A stretch of 64,000 nucleotides of DNA from Thiohalocapsa sp. GTDB lineage: Bacteria; Pseudomonadota; Gammaproteobacteria; Chromatiales; Chromatiaceae. A program made the translations under genes and the position numbers. Below are positions 1 to 9,842 of the stretch, piece by piece (within the stretch, counting starts at the first letter, position 1; each line of letters begins with the position of its first letter). Below the pieces are notes generated by a model. That model was not told the origin of the DNA. It did no database searches and saw only the letters and a program-made list of their open reading frames with translations. Location of the stretch: assembly GCA_021736785.1 (NCBI GenBank), contig JAIPFF010000021.1, positions 21,742 through 85,741 on the forward strand, written 5' to 3'.

Positions 1-2929
1 CGCCTTCTCCGTATATCTGACCAATGAACCGTTCCTGTGGCGCCAGCAAGGAATCGAAGCCGCAATCATCAGGCCGCAAAGCTACGGCATCGATTTTTAC
101 GGAGATGTCCTATTCAGCTCGGCGGATAATCTTCGCAACGAGATTCGTGCTCGAAAGTTTCTAAATGCCTCGCTCATGGGGTGGCGGTATGCCTTTGAGC
201 ATCCGGAAGAGACGATTTCGATCATTCAACGAGAATACAATTCGCAAGGCCGCAGCAGAGCACATCTGCTCTACGAGCATGATGTTATGCTCAAGCTCGT
301 CGAGCCCAACCACATACCCGTCGGCCAGCAGAATCTTTATCGCTGGGAGCGAATCGGTCAGATCTATCACTCGCTTGGTATGGCGCCGGCAATAGACGAC
401 TTTTCGGATTTCATCTACGACCCGGCGAGAGATCATGCGCGAAGGCTTGAAAGGCAGACATCGGCGGCGATTGCCTTCGTATCGCTGGCGGTGATTGTCG
501 CTTTGCTGTTGTGGCTATGGAGCAAATCGCTTCAGAAGGCACTCTTGCTAAAAACGACGTCGCTCAGGGAGGAAATCAGATCCCATCGATTGACCCAGAA
601 TGATCTAAAGCGGGCGCTCGCCAAGTACAAGACTCTCTTTTCCGCCTTTCCCCATGGCATTACGGTGTCCGATGACCAGGGCAACATCGTTGAGGCGAAC
701 GAGGCCGCGCAGACGCTGCTCGGAGTAGCGACATCCGATCATGTCGCAAGAAGGCTCGATGGCAACGAGTGGCGGATTATCCGATCCGATGGCTCCAGCA
801 TGCCCAGCAACGAATGGCCGGCCGTTGCGGCCTTGCAAGAGAAGCGTACCGTCGCCGATGGCGAAATGGGCATTTGCCGACCGGACGGCCAAGTGATTTG
901 GCTCAGTGTAACGGCAGCGCCTTTGCCCGTTGAGGGTCACGGTGTCGTCGTGACCTACAGCGACATCACCGAAAGAAAGAAGGCGCAGGAGTCGCTGCAA
1001 CAGACCACAGCGATGCTGTCGAGAACCGAATCCATTGCTCGTATCGGTAGCTGGCAATGGGAAGTAGAACGGGATCTTGTAACCTGGTCCGATGAATTAT
1101 TCCGCATCTTCGGGCGCGATCCATCTTCGGCGGCGCCCTCCTTTGCCGAGCACGATCAACTGTACTTCCCGGAGGACTTGGCGCGTCTGCAAAGGGCCGT
1201 GGAGCGTGCCGTTACGAAAGCCGAGCCATACGAATTGGACCTGCGGGCGATGCGTTCCGACGGCGAGACCCGTTATTGTCGTGCAGTGGGCTCTCCCGAT
1301 CTCGATGCGGACGGGAGAGTCTTTCGCCTCTACGGCTTCCTGCAGGATAACACAGAGCTGTTCCTCGCCCAGCAGGAAACCAGAAAGTTGGTCTACGACC
1401 AGACCGCGATCCTCAAGAACATCCCGGCCTATATCTACTTCAAGGACCGGGAAAACTATATCATACGAGTCAGTGACAGCGTCGCCCGAGTTACCGGCGT
1501 GCCGAAGCATGAGATTGAAGGGCGGCATTCTTCGGAAGTCTATCCGGAGATGGCCGATTCATACTGGGCGGACGATTTGGAGGTGATCAGAACGGGGAAC
1601 GCAAAAATGGGCATTGTGGAGCCGTTGCCATTAGCGGATGGAGAGTCGCGTTGGCTGCAGACCGATAAGGTTCCGTATTTCGGGGATACCGGCGAGGTTG
1701 AGGGCGTGATTGTGCTCGCCACGGACATTACGGAGCGCAAAGTGGCGGAAGAGAAGCTCGCGGAGCTGAACCGCGTGCTGGAGCGACGCGTCGCCGAGCG
1801 CACCGCGGAGGTGGCCCGACAGGCGCAGCAGCTGCGGGCGCTCGCGTTCCGCCTGACGCAGACCGAGCAGCTCGAGCGCAAGCGAATGGCCATGCTGCTG
1901 CACGACCACCTCCAGCAGCTCATCGTAGCGGCGCAGATCCAAGTGGACCGGGCGAAGCGCGCCGCCAACCCCGGTTCAATGCAGGCGGCGGCGCAGAGTG
2001 CCAAGCAGGTGCTGCATGAGGCGCTCGAAGCATCGCGCTCGCTGACGGTGGAGCTTTGTCCGCCGGTGCTTTACGAGCTCGGGCTGGCCGGCGGGCTCGA
2101 CTGGCTCGGCAGGCGCATGCGCGAGCAGCATGGACTGAGTGTGCGGCTGCACGCGGACCCCGCCGCCGAGCCCGACGGCGACGAGGCGCGCTTCCTTCTG
2201 TTCGAGTGCGCACGCGAGCTGCTGCTGAATGTCGTCAAGCATGCCGATGCCGAGCATGCCGACCTGACCCTCGCCCGGCCGGCGCCCGGAGAGATCCACC
2301 TCGAGGTAGCCGACGATGGCAAGGGATTCGATCCCGACGCATTAACGCAACGGCGCCCCGACGCGATGCACTTCGGGCTCTTCAGCATTCAGCAACGCAT
2401 CGCCCATCTCGGCGGCCGCACGGAGCTTGAAAGCGTGCCGGATCAGGGGGCGAGCGTTACATTGGTCTTGCCCAATGCCGACGGAACCGCGTCCGAGGCG
2501 CGCGCCGAGACGGCTCGCGGACAGCGGGCAAAACCCATTCAGGTCGGGGAGTGTGCAACGCGCTATCGGGTGCTTATCGTCGACGACCACCGGATCGTGC
2601 GGGAGGGGCTGGCCGGACTGCTCCAGGTCGAGCCCGACATCGACGTGGTGGGCGGAGCGGAGAATGGCACGCAAGCCGTCGCGTTGGCCGAGGAACTGAC
2701 TCCCGACGTCGTCGTCATGGACATCAACCTCGGCCCCGGCATCGACGGCATCGAGGCGACGCGCCGGGTGCTGTCCGCGAACCCCGGGACCAAGGTGATC
2801 GGGCTTTCCATGCATATCGACGAGGACATCGCCGCGGCCATGGTCGATGCCGGCGCCGCCATCTACCTCTCGAAAGGCGGTCCGCCGGAAGACTTGATCG
2901 ATGCCATCCGCAAATGTCGCGCGGAATGA
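1..2929 (+). CDS. Hybrid sensor histidine kinase with N-terminal THI5/NMT1-like binding domain (5' partial)
   Basis: The reading frame is open from base 2, so the start lies left of the window; 975 residues are visible. Residues about 1-145 (for example LTNEPFLWRQQGI, YGIDFYGD, LMGWRYAFEHPEE) are the C-terminal part of an NMT1/THI5-type substrate-binding domain. A membrane helix follows at about 153-174, then two or three PAS domains, each ending in a PAC-like 'DITERK' or similar stretch. A HisKA_3-type dimerisation box (LLHDHLQQ) has its His at visible residue 634. The ATPase part shows an N box (ELLLNVVKHA) and a G box (DDGKGFD). A NarL-type receiver closes the protein with phospho-acceptor Asp907 (VVMDINL). 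No HTH follows. It probably senses a small ligand in the periplasm plus a PAS-bound signal; the ligand is unknown. The partner regulator is not in view. Confidence 0.9.
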   Translation, partial: AFSVYLTNEPFLWRQQGIEAAIIRPQSYGIDFYGDVLFSSADNLRNEIRARKFLNASLMGWRYAFEHPEETISIIQREYNSQGRSRAHLLYEHDVMLKLVEPNHIPVGQQNLYRWERIGQIYHSLGMAPAIDDFSDFIYDPARDHARRLERQTSAAIAFVSLAVIVALLLWLWSKSLQKALLLKTTSLREEIRSHRLTQNDLKRALAKYKTLFSAFPHGITVSDDQGNIVEANEAAQTLLGVATSDHVARRLDGNEWRIIRSDGSSMPSNEWPAVAALQEKRTVADGEMGICRPDGQVIWLSVTAAPLPVEGHGVVVTYSDITERKKAQESLQQTTAMLSRTESIARIGSWQWEVERDLVTWSDELFRIFGRDPSSAAPSFAEHDQLYFPEDLARLQRAVERAVTKAEPYELDLRAMRSDGETRYCRAVGSPDLDADGRVFRLYGFLQDNTELFLAQQETRKLVYDQTAILKNIPAYIYFKDRENYIIRVSDSVARVTGVPKHEIEGRHSSEVYPEMADSYWADDLEVIRTGNAKMGIVEPLPLADGESRWLQTDKVPYFGDTGEVEGVIVLATDITERKVAEEKLAELNRVLERRVAERTAEVARQAQQLRALAFRLTQTEQLERKRMAMLLHDHLQQLIVAAQIQVDRAKRAANPGSMQAAAQSAKQVLHEALEASRSLTVELCPPVLYELGLAGGLDWLGRRMREQHGLSVRLHADPAAEPDGDEARFLLFECARELLLNVVKHADAEHADLTLARPAPGEIHLEVADDGKGFDPDALTQRRPDAMHFGLFSIQQRIAHLGGRTELESVPDQGASVTLVLPNADGTASEARAETARGQRAKPIQVGECATRYRVLIVDDHRIVREGLAGLLQVEPDIDVVGGAENGTQAVALAEELTPDVVVMDINLGPGIDGIEATRRVLSANPGTKVIGLSMHIDEDIAAAMVDAGAAIYLSKGGPPEDLIDAIRKCRAE

Positions 2930-2972
2930 TTGCGACTCGAGGGCGACTCGGAGTCGGCTGCGATCTACGGTT

Positions 2973-3062
<90 letters not shown>

Positions 3063-3199
3063 GAGGATCAGCCGCCCGGGGCGGGCGTCTGTGTTGGGCC
3101 GACGATGCGGTGACGGTCACGGCCCAATGGGCCTCAAGCGTTCACTCACACCGAGCCGTACAGTATAGCGGCGACGGCCCTGGCTGTATACCGTGGTCC

Positions 3200-3238
3200 C
3201 GGATGCGATCTCCGGATGCGATCTCCGGATGTGAACTC
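3200..3238. repeat. Short 13-bp tandem repeat
   Basis: The unit CGGATGCGATCTC occurs twice in a row and a third copy is degenerate (CGGATGTGAACTC). It sits between the tRNA-Ser gene and the 3' end of sbcB. No function is evident. Confidence 0.75.
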
Positions 3239-3311
3239 AGGCCGCGCGCTGCCGGCGGGGCTCAAGCGGATGCCGGGGGGACTATCTCGGCGGATACACG
3301 GCCATCAGCCG

Positions 3312-4751
3312 CTATACGTCCGCATCCATCACCTCGGCGCCCCATTGCTCAAGCGCATCGAGAATGGGCTGCGCGGCCGGGTCGTCGGCGCGCTCGGTGC
3401 GCAGCTCGACGATACGCTGCTCGAAACCGTCGATGACGATAGAACCGCCGGCGCCGGGGTCGGTCAGGCGCTCGAAACGCCAGGCGTCCCAGTCCTCGCG
3501 CTCGGCTTCGCCGAGGGTCTCGGGCCAATTGCGGGCGCGCATGCGAAACAGCATGGTCGGCAGGCGCGGGTCGTCGAAGCGCGGCTGCTCGGTTGCCAGC
3601 TCGGCCGGCTCCAATGCGCGCAGCCGCTCCATCTCGCGGCGGTCCGCGTCGGAGAAAAAGCCGCCGGTGTAGAGCATCAGGTCCGGATCGCTCGGCTCCT
3701 CGCGCCCCGGCCGATCGTAGGTCTCGGCCAGTTTTGCCATGAGTGCGCTCGCTTGCGTAGCCAGCGCGCCGGCATGGCGGGCGACTGCGTCCCGGTCGAT
3801 GGCCCATCGCTCTGCGGCTTGCGCGGTGAGCGTATTCATCGGGGCCAGCATGGGCGAAGCATTGATCTTGAAGCCCTTGATCGGAATCCGCTGTACCCCC
3901 TCGGGCAGGTCGGCGGCCGGCGTAAACAGCCGCGCGCGGATGTCCTCGGCCGATAGGTCCAGCAGTTCAACGGGGTCATGGCGCAGATCGAAGCACAGGA
4001 GGCCGTTGGGATTGCCGGGCTGCGGACCGAGGATCGCGACCGGAGCCATGCAGCCGAGCTCGGCGGGATAGCGTTGGGAAACATGCAGCAGGGGCGCTCC
4101 CTTGTCGACGAGCGCCTGCACGGCCTGCTTGCGGCGCAGCGTCAGTGCGTAGTCGAACAGTTTCGGCTGCGCTTGCTTGAGCAGCCGCGCCATGCCGATC
4201 GTCGCGCGGACGTCGGCAAGTGCATCATGGGCCCCGGCATGGGGGATCTCGTTGGCGGCGGTCAGATGCTCGAGCTTGAAAGATGCGATACCGGGCTCGC
4301 GCTCTGGCCAGACGATGCCGTCGGGGCGCAGCGCATAGGCCAGGCGCAGGACATCGATCAGATCCCAGCGCGAGTTGCCGTTACGCCAGGCATGGGCGTA
4401 GGGATCCAGGAGATTGCGGTAAAACAGCGCGCGGGTGACTTCGTCATCGAAACGCAGGCTGTTGTAGCCGACTGCGCAGGTGCCGGGCTCCGCCAGTGCT
4501 CGCTGGATGGTGTCGGCGAAGTCGGCTTCGGGCACACCCTCGCGGGCTGCTCGCTGGGGCGTGATGCCGGTGACGAGGCAGGCATCGGGCTGCGGGAGAA
4601 TATCCGACGCGGGCCGGCAAAACAGTTTCAGCGGCTCGCCGATCTCGTTCAGGTCGGAGTCGGTTCGCAGACCGGCGAACTGGCAAGGCCGGTCCTTTGC
4701 CGGTACGGAGCCCCAGGTCTCGTAGTCGTGCCAGTAGAAGGTATCGGCCAT
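3312..4751 (-). CDS. sbcB: Exodeoxyribonuclease I
   Basis: The 479-residue product is a DEDDh-type 3'-5' single-strand DNA exonuclease that acts in recombination and mismatch repair. The N-terminal exonuclease core is clear: WHDYETWG carries the first Asp/Glu pair. VGYNSLRFDDEV and the segment AGAHDALADVRATIGMARLL follow, the latter with the His/Asp catalytic motif. The remainder corresponds to the SH3-like and C-terminal domains of ExoI (ILGPQPGNPNGLLCFDLR). Length matches E. coli ExoI (475). It is transcribed convergently to nothing nearby and appears monocistronic. Confidence 0.95.
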   Translation of the reverse strand: MADTFYWHDYETWGSVPAKDRPCQFAGLRTDSDLNEIGEPLKLFCRPASDILPQPDACLVTGITPQRAAREGVPEADFADTIQRALAEPGTCAVGYNSLRFDDEVTRALFYRNLLDPYAHAWRNGNSRWDLIDVLRLAYALRPDGIVWPEREPGIASFKLEHLTAANEIPHAGAHDALADVRATIGMARLLKQAQPKLFDYALTLRRKQAVQALVDKGAPLLHVSQRYPAELGCMAPVAILGPQPGNPNGLLCFDLRHDPVELLDLSAEDIRARLFTPAADLPEGVQRIPIKGFKINASPMLAPMNTLTAQAAERWAIDRDAVARHAGALATQASALMAKLAETYDRPGREEPSDPDLMLYTGGFFSDADRREMERLRALEPAELATEQPRFDDPRLPTMLFRMRARNWPETLGEAEREDWDAWRFERLTDPGAGGSIVIDGFEQRIVELRTERADDPAAQPILDALEQWGAEVMDADV

Positions 4752-5078
4752 GGGCCGCCAGACTAGCAGATGCGCACGGTATCGGCACGCACGGCTGATG
4801 GGGCTTGTGCTTTGGCCCGATGGACGGGAGCGCCGGCGAGCAACGCTTCAAGGACGTGTGTCCCGCATCGATGGTAACGGACGCGCGTTGAAGTCGCGCC
4901 GATCGCCAAACTCGGCGCAAGGCGCATCGAAAACGCATGCCCGTGAAGTTGCCGCCATATGCATCGGCGCTCGAAAACAACAGAGCCCGAAAGCTTCTGT
5001 TTTCGGGCTCGGATCCGGACGCCGGCGCTCGGGCTGCATCCGCCGCGCATCGACGGCGGCCGAGCAAGCAATCGGTTG
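4752..5078. other. Gap between sbcB and rplS
   Basis: No supported gene. The stretch holds the terminator of the rpsP-rimM-trmD-rplS operon (4974-5010) and presumably the sbcB promoter, which I could not place. ORFs crossing it have no recognisable content. Confidence 0.6.
4974..5010 (-). terminator. Intrinsic terminator after rplS
   Basis: On the minus strand a 10-bp perfect stem, GAGCCCGAAA / TTTCGGGCTC with an 8-nt loop, is followed by TGTTGTTTT. It lies about 70 nt past the rplS stop codon, the expected place for the end of the ribosomal-protein operon. Confidence 0.8.
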
Positions 5079-5423
5079 CTAGATCTTTTCCTTGATGCGG
5101 GCAGCCTTGCCGGTACGTCCGCGCAGGTAGTACAGCTTCGCGCGGCGTACGTCGCCACGGCGCTTGACTTCGATGCCGGCGATGCTGGGGCTGTAGGTCT
5201 GGAAGACACGCTCCACGCCCTCGCCGTGGGACATCTTGCGCACCGTAAACGCGGAGTTCAGGCCGCGGTTGCGCTTGGCGATGCAGACGCCCTCGAAGGC
5301 TTGCAGACGCTCACGCTCGCCCTCCTTGACCTTGACTTGAACAACCAGGGTATCGCCGGGAGAAAACTCCGGGATCTCTTTACCCATCTGTTCTTTCTCG
5401 AGTTCTTCGATAATCGTGCTCAT
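5079..5423 (-). CDS. rplS: 50S ribosomal protein L19
   Basis: The 114-residue basic protein matches L19 over its length ([52 protein letters not shown]). L19 sits at the 30S-50S interface. It is the last gene of rpsP-rimM-trmD-rplS, begins 4 nt after the trmD stop codon, and is followed by a strong terminator hairpin. Confidence 0.98.
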   Translation of the reverse strand: MSTIIEELEKEQMGKEIPEFSPGDTLVVQVKVKEGERERLQAFEGVCIAKRNRGLNSAFTVRKMSHGEGVERVFQTYSPSIAGIEVKRRGDVRRAKLYYLRGRTGKAARIKEKI

Positions 5424-5427
5424 TTGG

Positions 5428-6198
5428 TTATCGCTCCTGTTGCGCTCCGGCGCCGCGGTGCGCCCGGATAAATTCGTCCAATAATCGACGCTCTTCGTCG
5501 TCGAGCGTACGTCGCTCGATCAACTCCGGCCGCCGTAGCCATGTTCGCCCCAGCGACTGCTGCAATCGCCACCGGGCAATGGATTTGTGGTCGCCGCCGA
5601 GCAGAACCTCCGGCACCCGCACGTCGTCGACCTCTTCGGGACGAGTGTAGTGCGGACAGTCCAGCAGCCCGTCGGCATGCGAGTCTTCACGTGCCGAGTC
5701 GGCATGCCCGAGCGCACCCGGCAACAGGCGAATGGCCGCATCCATAACCACCATCGCCGGCAGCTCGCCGCCGCTGAGCACGTAGTCGCCGATGGACCAT
5801 TCCTCGTCGACACAGGCGTCGATCAGTCGCTCGTCGACCCCCTCGTAGCGTCCGGCGAGCAGAATCCAGCCCGGTGCGGCCGCGATGCGCGCAATCGCGG
5901 CTTGATCCAGGACACGACCCTGCGGCGACAGGTAAGCGACGCGGGCATCACAGCCCTCGGCGGCGGCCGCATCGCGTGCCGCGGCGATCGCGGCCCGCAG
6001 CGGCGCCACTTTCATCACCATCCCCGGCCCGCCACCATAGGGGCGGTCGTCCACCGTGCGATGCACATCGGTCGTGAAATCGCGGGGATTCCACAACGCC
6101 ATGGTCGCAATGCCCTGCCGCAACGCCCTGGCGATCACGCCCTCGTCGGCAAAGATCCGGAACTGCTCCGGGAACAAGGTGATGACGTCGAATCGCAA
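5428..6198 (-). CDS. trmD: tRNA (guanine-N1)-methyltransferase
   Basis: The 256-residue SPOUT-class enzyme methylates G37 of tRNAs reading CNN codons to prevent frameshifting. Family motifs are present: [13 protein letters not shown] at the N-terminus, [12 protein letters not shown], the knotted SAM-binding region [15 protein letters not shown] and [16 protein letters not shown]. The start is TTG (the ATG at 6203 is out of frame), fixed by alignment of the RFDVITLFP start. It is third in its operon, 151 nt after rimM and 4 nt before rplS. Confidence 0.97.
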   Translation of the reverse strand: MRFDVITLFPEQFRIFADEGVIARALRQGIATMALWNPRDFTTDVHRTVDDRPYGGGPGMVMKVAPLRAAIAAARDAAAAEGCDARVAYLSPQGRVLDQAAIARIAAAPGWILLAGRYEGVDERLIDACVDEEWSIGDYVLSGGELPAMVVMDAAIRLLPGALGHADSAREDSHADGLLDCPHYTRPEEVDDVRVPEVLLGGDHKSIARWRLQQSLGRTWLRRPELIERRTLDDEERRLLDEFIRAHRGAGAQQER

Positions 6199-6349
6199 GG
6201 CATCGTCCGTTTGCGCCGAGTCTCGGGTTTCGTGGCCGCTACAGGTGATGCCGCGACGACTGCGATGGCGCGGTTCAACCGCGACTTCGATCGCCTATCG
6301 GCGCTTGCGGCCCGCTTCCACGGCAACGCAGCCCGAGCGCGCCGGTTGC

Positions 6350-6847
6350 TCAGAAATCCGGGTCCCAATCCACCCGAATCAGGGCCTGCGCGAAGTCCAC
6401 GTCTTTGACGACGTCGCCCCAGACGAATGGAATCAGTCGTTCCCGATCACCGGCCACAACCAGCACATCGTTGGCGCCGGTCTCGAACAGATGGCTTACC
6501 CGGCCCATGTCCGTGCCTTCGGTGGTCACCACGGCCAGCCCTTCCAGGTCGGCCCAGTAGAACTCGTCCGCCCGCGGCGGCGGTAACTGGTCGCGGCGCA
6601 CCGCGATGTTCTTGCCGATCAAGCCCGCTGCCTGGTCGCGGTCCTCGAACCCGCGCACGCGCGCCACCAAGCCTTTGCCGTGGCGCTTGCCCTCTGCCAC
6701 TTCGTACGGCGTGCCGTCGAGCAGCCAAGGCGAGTAGCGCAGAATGTTTTCCCGCGGATCGGTGTCGGAAAAGATCCGCACCCAACCCCGGACGCCATAC
6801 AGGCCGGAAATGCGCCCCAGCACGATCAAGCGTGATTCATCGGCCAT
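6350..6847 (-). CDS. rimM: Ribosome maturation factor RimM
   Basis: The 165-residue protein matches RimM, which assists assembly of the 30S head around S19. The N-terminal RimM domain (VLGRISGLYGVRGWVRIFSDTDP) is followed by the PRC-barrel domain (FYWADLEGLAVVTTEG, ETGANDVLVV). It lies between rpsP and trmD in the standard order. No anomalies were seen. Confidence 0.96.
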   Translation of the reverse strand: MADESRLIVLGRISGLYGVRGWVRIFSDTDPRENILRYSPWLLDGTPYEVAEGKRHGKGLVARVRGFEDRDQAAGLIGKNIAVRRDQLPPPRADEFYWADLEGLAVVTTEGTDMGRVSHLFETGANDVLVVAGDRERLIPFVWGDVVKDVDFAQALIRVDWDPDF

Positions 6848-6939
6848 GGCCTAGCGGCGACCGTGGCTCGGGGCTGCCCCGGGGGCCAACGATTGCCCGC
6901 CCGGACGCCGTAAGAGCCGAGCCGGCCTTGTCTCGCGCC

Positions 6940-7209
6940 TCAGACCGCGGCCGGCGCTTGCTCGGCCTGCTTCGCCGCATCCTTCAGCAGCTTGGCGACG
7001 CGCTCGGTGGGCTGCGCACCCTGCTGAAGCCAGTGCTCGGCACGGGCGCGATCGACACGCAGGCGCTCTTCTCCGCCGGTCGCAACGGGGTTGAAGAACC
7101 CGATGCGCTCGATGGACCGGCCATCACGCGACTTGCGGATGTCGGAGACGACGATTTGGTAGAAGGGGCGCTTCTTGGCGCCGCCTCGGGACAGACGGAT
7201 CTTGACCAT
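6940..7209 (-). CDS. rpsP: 30S ribosomal protein S16
   Basis: The product is 89 residues and starts at the ATG giving [20 protein letters not shown], the classic S16 N-terminus. The longer open frame upstream (to 7455) is not S16-like and is discarded. It is the first gene of rpsP-rimM-trmD-rplS. In many gammaproteobacteria ffh precedes this operon, but here the alpha-E/ATP-grasp pair does. Confidence 0.97.
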   Translation of the reverse strand: MVKIRLSRGGAKKRPFYQIVVSDIRKSRDGRSIERIGFFNPVATGGEERLRVDRARAEHWLQQGAQPTERVAKLLKDAAKQAEQAPAAV

Positions 7210-7271
7210 GTGCGATTCCGATGCAGACGGTTGAACGGCAAACCTGCACTCGGAGCGCAGGTAAACGTGCA

Positions 7272-7300
7272 AATATACACGATCGAACAGGAATTGGAAG
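7272..7300 (-). promoter_or_regulatory. Weak candidate promoter for rpsP operon
   Basis: On the minus strand a TATATT box (7272-7277), next to a TG, lies about 65 nt upstream of the rpsP start in an otherwise GC-rich gap of about 145 nt. No convincing -35 element is present, so this rests on the -10 alone. Confidence 0.3.
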
Positions 7301-7354
7301 AGGCTCCGACGACTCGTTTGCACCCGGTTCGGGCGCCGCTCGGGCGCGACGCAC

Positions 7355-8302
7355 TCAGTCGTGGTCCGCGGAAACCAACGGCGGCGGAAACCAAGTCCCG
7401 GCAATCTCTGCATGGAGGTCGCCGATGCCGAGTTGGAGATCATCGACGAAGGCATGCAGATCGCCCTGCGTCAGCCGCTCCAAATCGGCGCCGTCGAGGG
7501 AGCGCGAGAGGCGGTTGGCGAAGCGCAACGAGGCCTCGTTGCGCGGCAGCCGCTCCAGGCTCAGGCTCGCGTGCCGGCAGCAGTAGCGCACCGAGCGCGG
7601 GAACAAGGGGCTCTGAAAGATAAACCGCAGCACCGGCGTGCGCTGCACCCGGATCTGCTCGCTGCGCCGGTACATTTGGTAGGCGGTCATCGACTTCAGC
7701 ACGCTGACCCACTGAATGTTGTCGTAGGGCCGCAGTTCTTCGGCATCGGGCAGCAGTGTTGCGGAGCGCACGTCGGCGATGCGAGTGGTCATATCGGCCC
7801 GCTCCAAATAGCGCCCGAGACGCAGGAATTCGTAGCCCTCGTCGTGCAGCATGGTTCCGTCCAACAGCCCCGAGATGGTCTGACAGCCCGTGATCAGGGC
7901 GCGCAGATAGCCGTGGCGCCCGGTCTTGGTCGTACCTTTCTGAAGCTGGTCGCCGGCGAACAGGTAGAGCCCGTTGATCTGCTCCCAGGCCTCGCGCGGG
8001 ACGATGTCGCGGATGGTGCGACAGTTCTCCCGGGCCGCGGCCAGCGCCGACATGATCGAGCCGGGATGGCGCTCGTCGCCCAGCAGAAAGCGCACCACTT
8101 GGCGCTCGCCGTAGTCCTTGAAGTGCTCCTCGAACAGGTCGTTGGAGCCTGTGATATCGATCAGCGGCCGCCAGCCCGGGGCGATACCCTTCGGCAGGTC
8201 CAGCAGCAGGTTGGCGTTGACGCTGACGACGCGGGCGGTGTTCTCGGCGCGCTCGACGGAGCGCGCGAGCCAATAGATGTTCTCGGCGACGCGGGAGAGC
8301 AT
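7355..8302 (-). CDS. Alpha-E domain protein (DUF403)
   Basis: The 315-residue protein starts [26 protein letters not shown], the hallmark of the alpha-E (DUF403) helical family, and continues with typical segments ([36 protein letters not shown]). Its biochemical role is not established. The family is nearly always encoded beside a circularly permuted ATP-grasp protein, as here, and often with transglutaminase-like and proteasome-like (Anbu) genes, suggesting peptide synthesis or modification. The start has a good AGGAG seven bases upstream. It follows the ATP-grasp gene by 40 nt, so they are likely co-transcribed. Confidence 0.92.
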   Translation of the reverse strand: MLSRVAENIYWLARSVERAENTARVVSVNANLLLDLPKGIAPGWRPLIDITGSNDLFEEHFKDYGERQVVRFLLGDERHPGSIMSALAAARENCRTIRDIVPREAWEQINGLYLFAGDQLQKGTTKTGRHGYLRALITGCQTISGLLDGTMLHDEGYEFLRLGRYLERADMTTRIADVRSATLLPDAEELRPYDNIQWVSVLKSMTAYQMYRRSEQIRVQRTPVLRFIFQSPLFPRSVRYCCRHASLSLERLPRNEASLRFANRLSRSLDGADLERLTQGDLHAFVDDLQLGIGDLHAEIAGTWFPPPLVSADHD

Positions 8303-8342
8303 GCAGGGGCTCCTGAAGGCAAAAAAGGGCGAATGCCGGTGC

Positions 8343-9842
8343 TTAGGACTGGGACTGGCTTTGGGCCTGCAGCTGGCCGTCGGCCGATTCCGCGGCCCAT
8401 TCCGGGACGATCCACGTATCCTTGCTGCCGCCGCCCTGGGAGGAATTGACCACCAGCGAGCCCTTGCGCAGGGCGACGCGGGTGAGACCGCCCATGGTCA
8501 CCTGCTGGCGGTCGGCCGACAGAATGAAGGGCCGAAGATCCACATGCCTGGGCTCCACATTGCCCTTGATCACCGTCGGCACCGTCGACAGGCGCAGCGT
8601 CGGCTGGGCGATGTAATTACGGGGATCCTTCTTGATCAGGGCCGCAAACTTATCGCACTCGGCCTGGGTCGATGCCGGCCCGACCAGCATGCCGTAACCG
8701 CCCGACTCGTTGGCCGGTTTCACCACCAACTCGCTCAAATGCTCGAGCACGTATTTGCGCGCGTCGGCTTCCATGCAACGGAAAGTGGGCACGTTCGGGA
8801 TGATCGGATCCTCGTCGAGATAGTACTTGATGATCTCGGGCACGAACGCATACACCACCTTGTCGTCGGCGACGCCGGCACCCGGCGCATTGGCCAAGGC
8901 CACATTGCCCGCTTTCCAGGCCCGAACCAGCCCGGGCACGCCGAGCATGGAATCCGGCAGAAACGCCTCCGGATCGAGGAACAGATCATCGACGCGGCGG
9001 TAGATCACGTCGACCCGGGCCGGCCCGTCGATGGTGCGCATATAGCAGCAGTCATCGTCGTCGACGAACAGATCGCGCCCTTCCACGAGCTCCGCACCCA
9101 TCTGCTGCGCCAGGTAGGAGTGCTCGAAATAGGCGGAGTTGTAGATACCCGGGGTCAGCACGACGACTTCGGGGTATTCCGCCGGGCGCGGCGACAGCGC
9201 GGCCAGGGTATCGAAGAGTTGCGACGGATAGTCGTCCACCGGCAGCGGCGCGTAGTGCTCGAACAGCTCCGGGAAGACGCGCTTGGTGACCAGGCGGTTC
9301 TCCAGCATGTACGAGACGCCGGACGGCACTCGCAGGTTGTCTTCCAGCACGTATAGCGTGCCGTCCCCGTCCCGAACGAGGTCCGATCCGCAGACGTGGG
9401 CCCAGATGCCGAGCGGCGGATCGACGCCGACGCACTGCGGGCGGAAGTTGGCTGACTTGGCCAGCACTTCCGCGGGAAAAACGCCGTCGGCCACGATCTT
9501 CTGATCGTGATAGAGATCATCGATGAACAGGTTCAGCGCCTGCACGCGCTGCTTCAGCCCGGCCTCGACCCGGCGCCATTCCTGCTCGGGAATCACCCGC
9601 GGAATCACATCGAACGGCCAAGTGCGATCGATTGCACCGCCCTCTTCGGAATAGACCGTAAAGGTGATTCCCATCTCTTTGATCGAGACCTCGGCTGCCT
9701 CCTGACGGGCGCCGAGCTCCTCGGGGCCGAGCGCGGCAAGGTCTTCGGCGAGGGCTCGCGTCTGCACCCGAGCCCGGCCGGGGCCCTCGAGCAGTTCGTC
9801 GTAAAACCCTTCGCAGGGATAAGTCGACCAGTCGATCGTCAT
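8343..9842 (-). CDS. Circularly permuted ATP-grasp type 2 protein (DUF404/DUF407)
   Basis: The 499-residue protein carries DUF404/DUF407 signatures: GITFTVYSEEGGAIDRTWPFDVIPRVI-type N-terminus, FRPQCVGVDPPLGIWAHVCGSDLVRD, LEDNLRVPSGVSYMLENR and, near the C-terminus, LVVKPANESGGYGMLVG. Such proteins are predicted carboxylate-amine ligases of unknown substrate. I chose the ATG at 9842 (MTIDWSTYPCEGFYDE) over the longer open frame because an AGGAG lies upstream and the extra 53 residues are Pro/Arg-rich and unlike the family. The C-terminus ends in a short Gln/Ser repeat. It is first gene of a two-gene unit with the alpha-E gene. Confidence 0.92.
   Translation of the reverse strand: MTIDWSTYPCEGFYDELLEGPGRARVQTRALAEDLAALGPEELGARQEAAEVSIKEMGITFTVYSEEGGAIDRTWPFDVIPRVIPEQEWRRVEAGLKQRVQALNLFIDDLYHDQKIVADGVFPAEVLAKSANFRPQCVGVDPPLGIWAHVCGSDLVRDGDGTLYVLEDNLRVPSGVSYMLENRLVTKRVFPELFEHYAPLPVDDYPSQLFDTLAALSPRPAEYPEVVVLTPGIYNSAYFEHSYLAQQMGAELVEGRDLFVDDDDCCYMRTIDGPARVDVIYRRVDDLFLDPEAFLPDSMLGVPGLVRAWKAGNVALANAPGAGVADDKVVYAFVPEIIKYYLDEDPIIPNVPTFRCMEADARKYVLEHLSELVVKPANESGGYGMLVGPASTQAECDKFAALIKKDPRNYIAQPTLRLSTVPTVIKGNVEPRHVDLRPFILSADRQQVTMGGLTRVALRKGSLVVNSSQGGGSKDTWIVPEWAAESADGQLQAQSQSQS

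Noticed and set aside
3155..3170. TATACT box upstream of tRNA-Ser on the minus strand as a promoter
   Set aside because: There is no acceptable -35 at 16-18 bp, so the call would rest on six bases.
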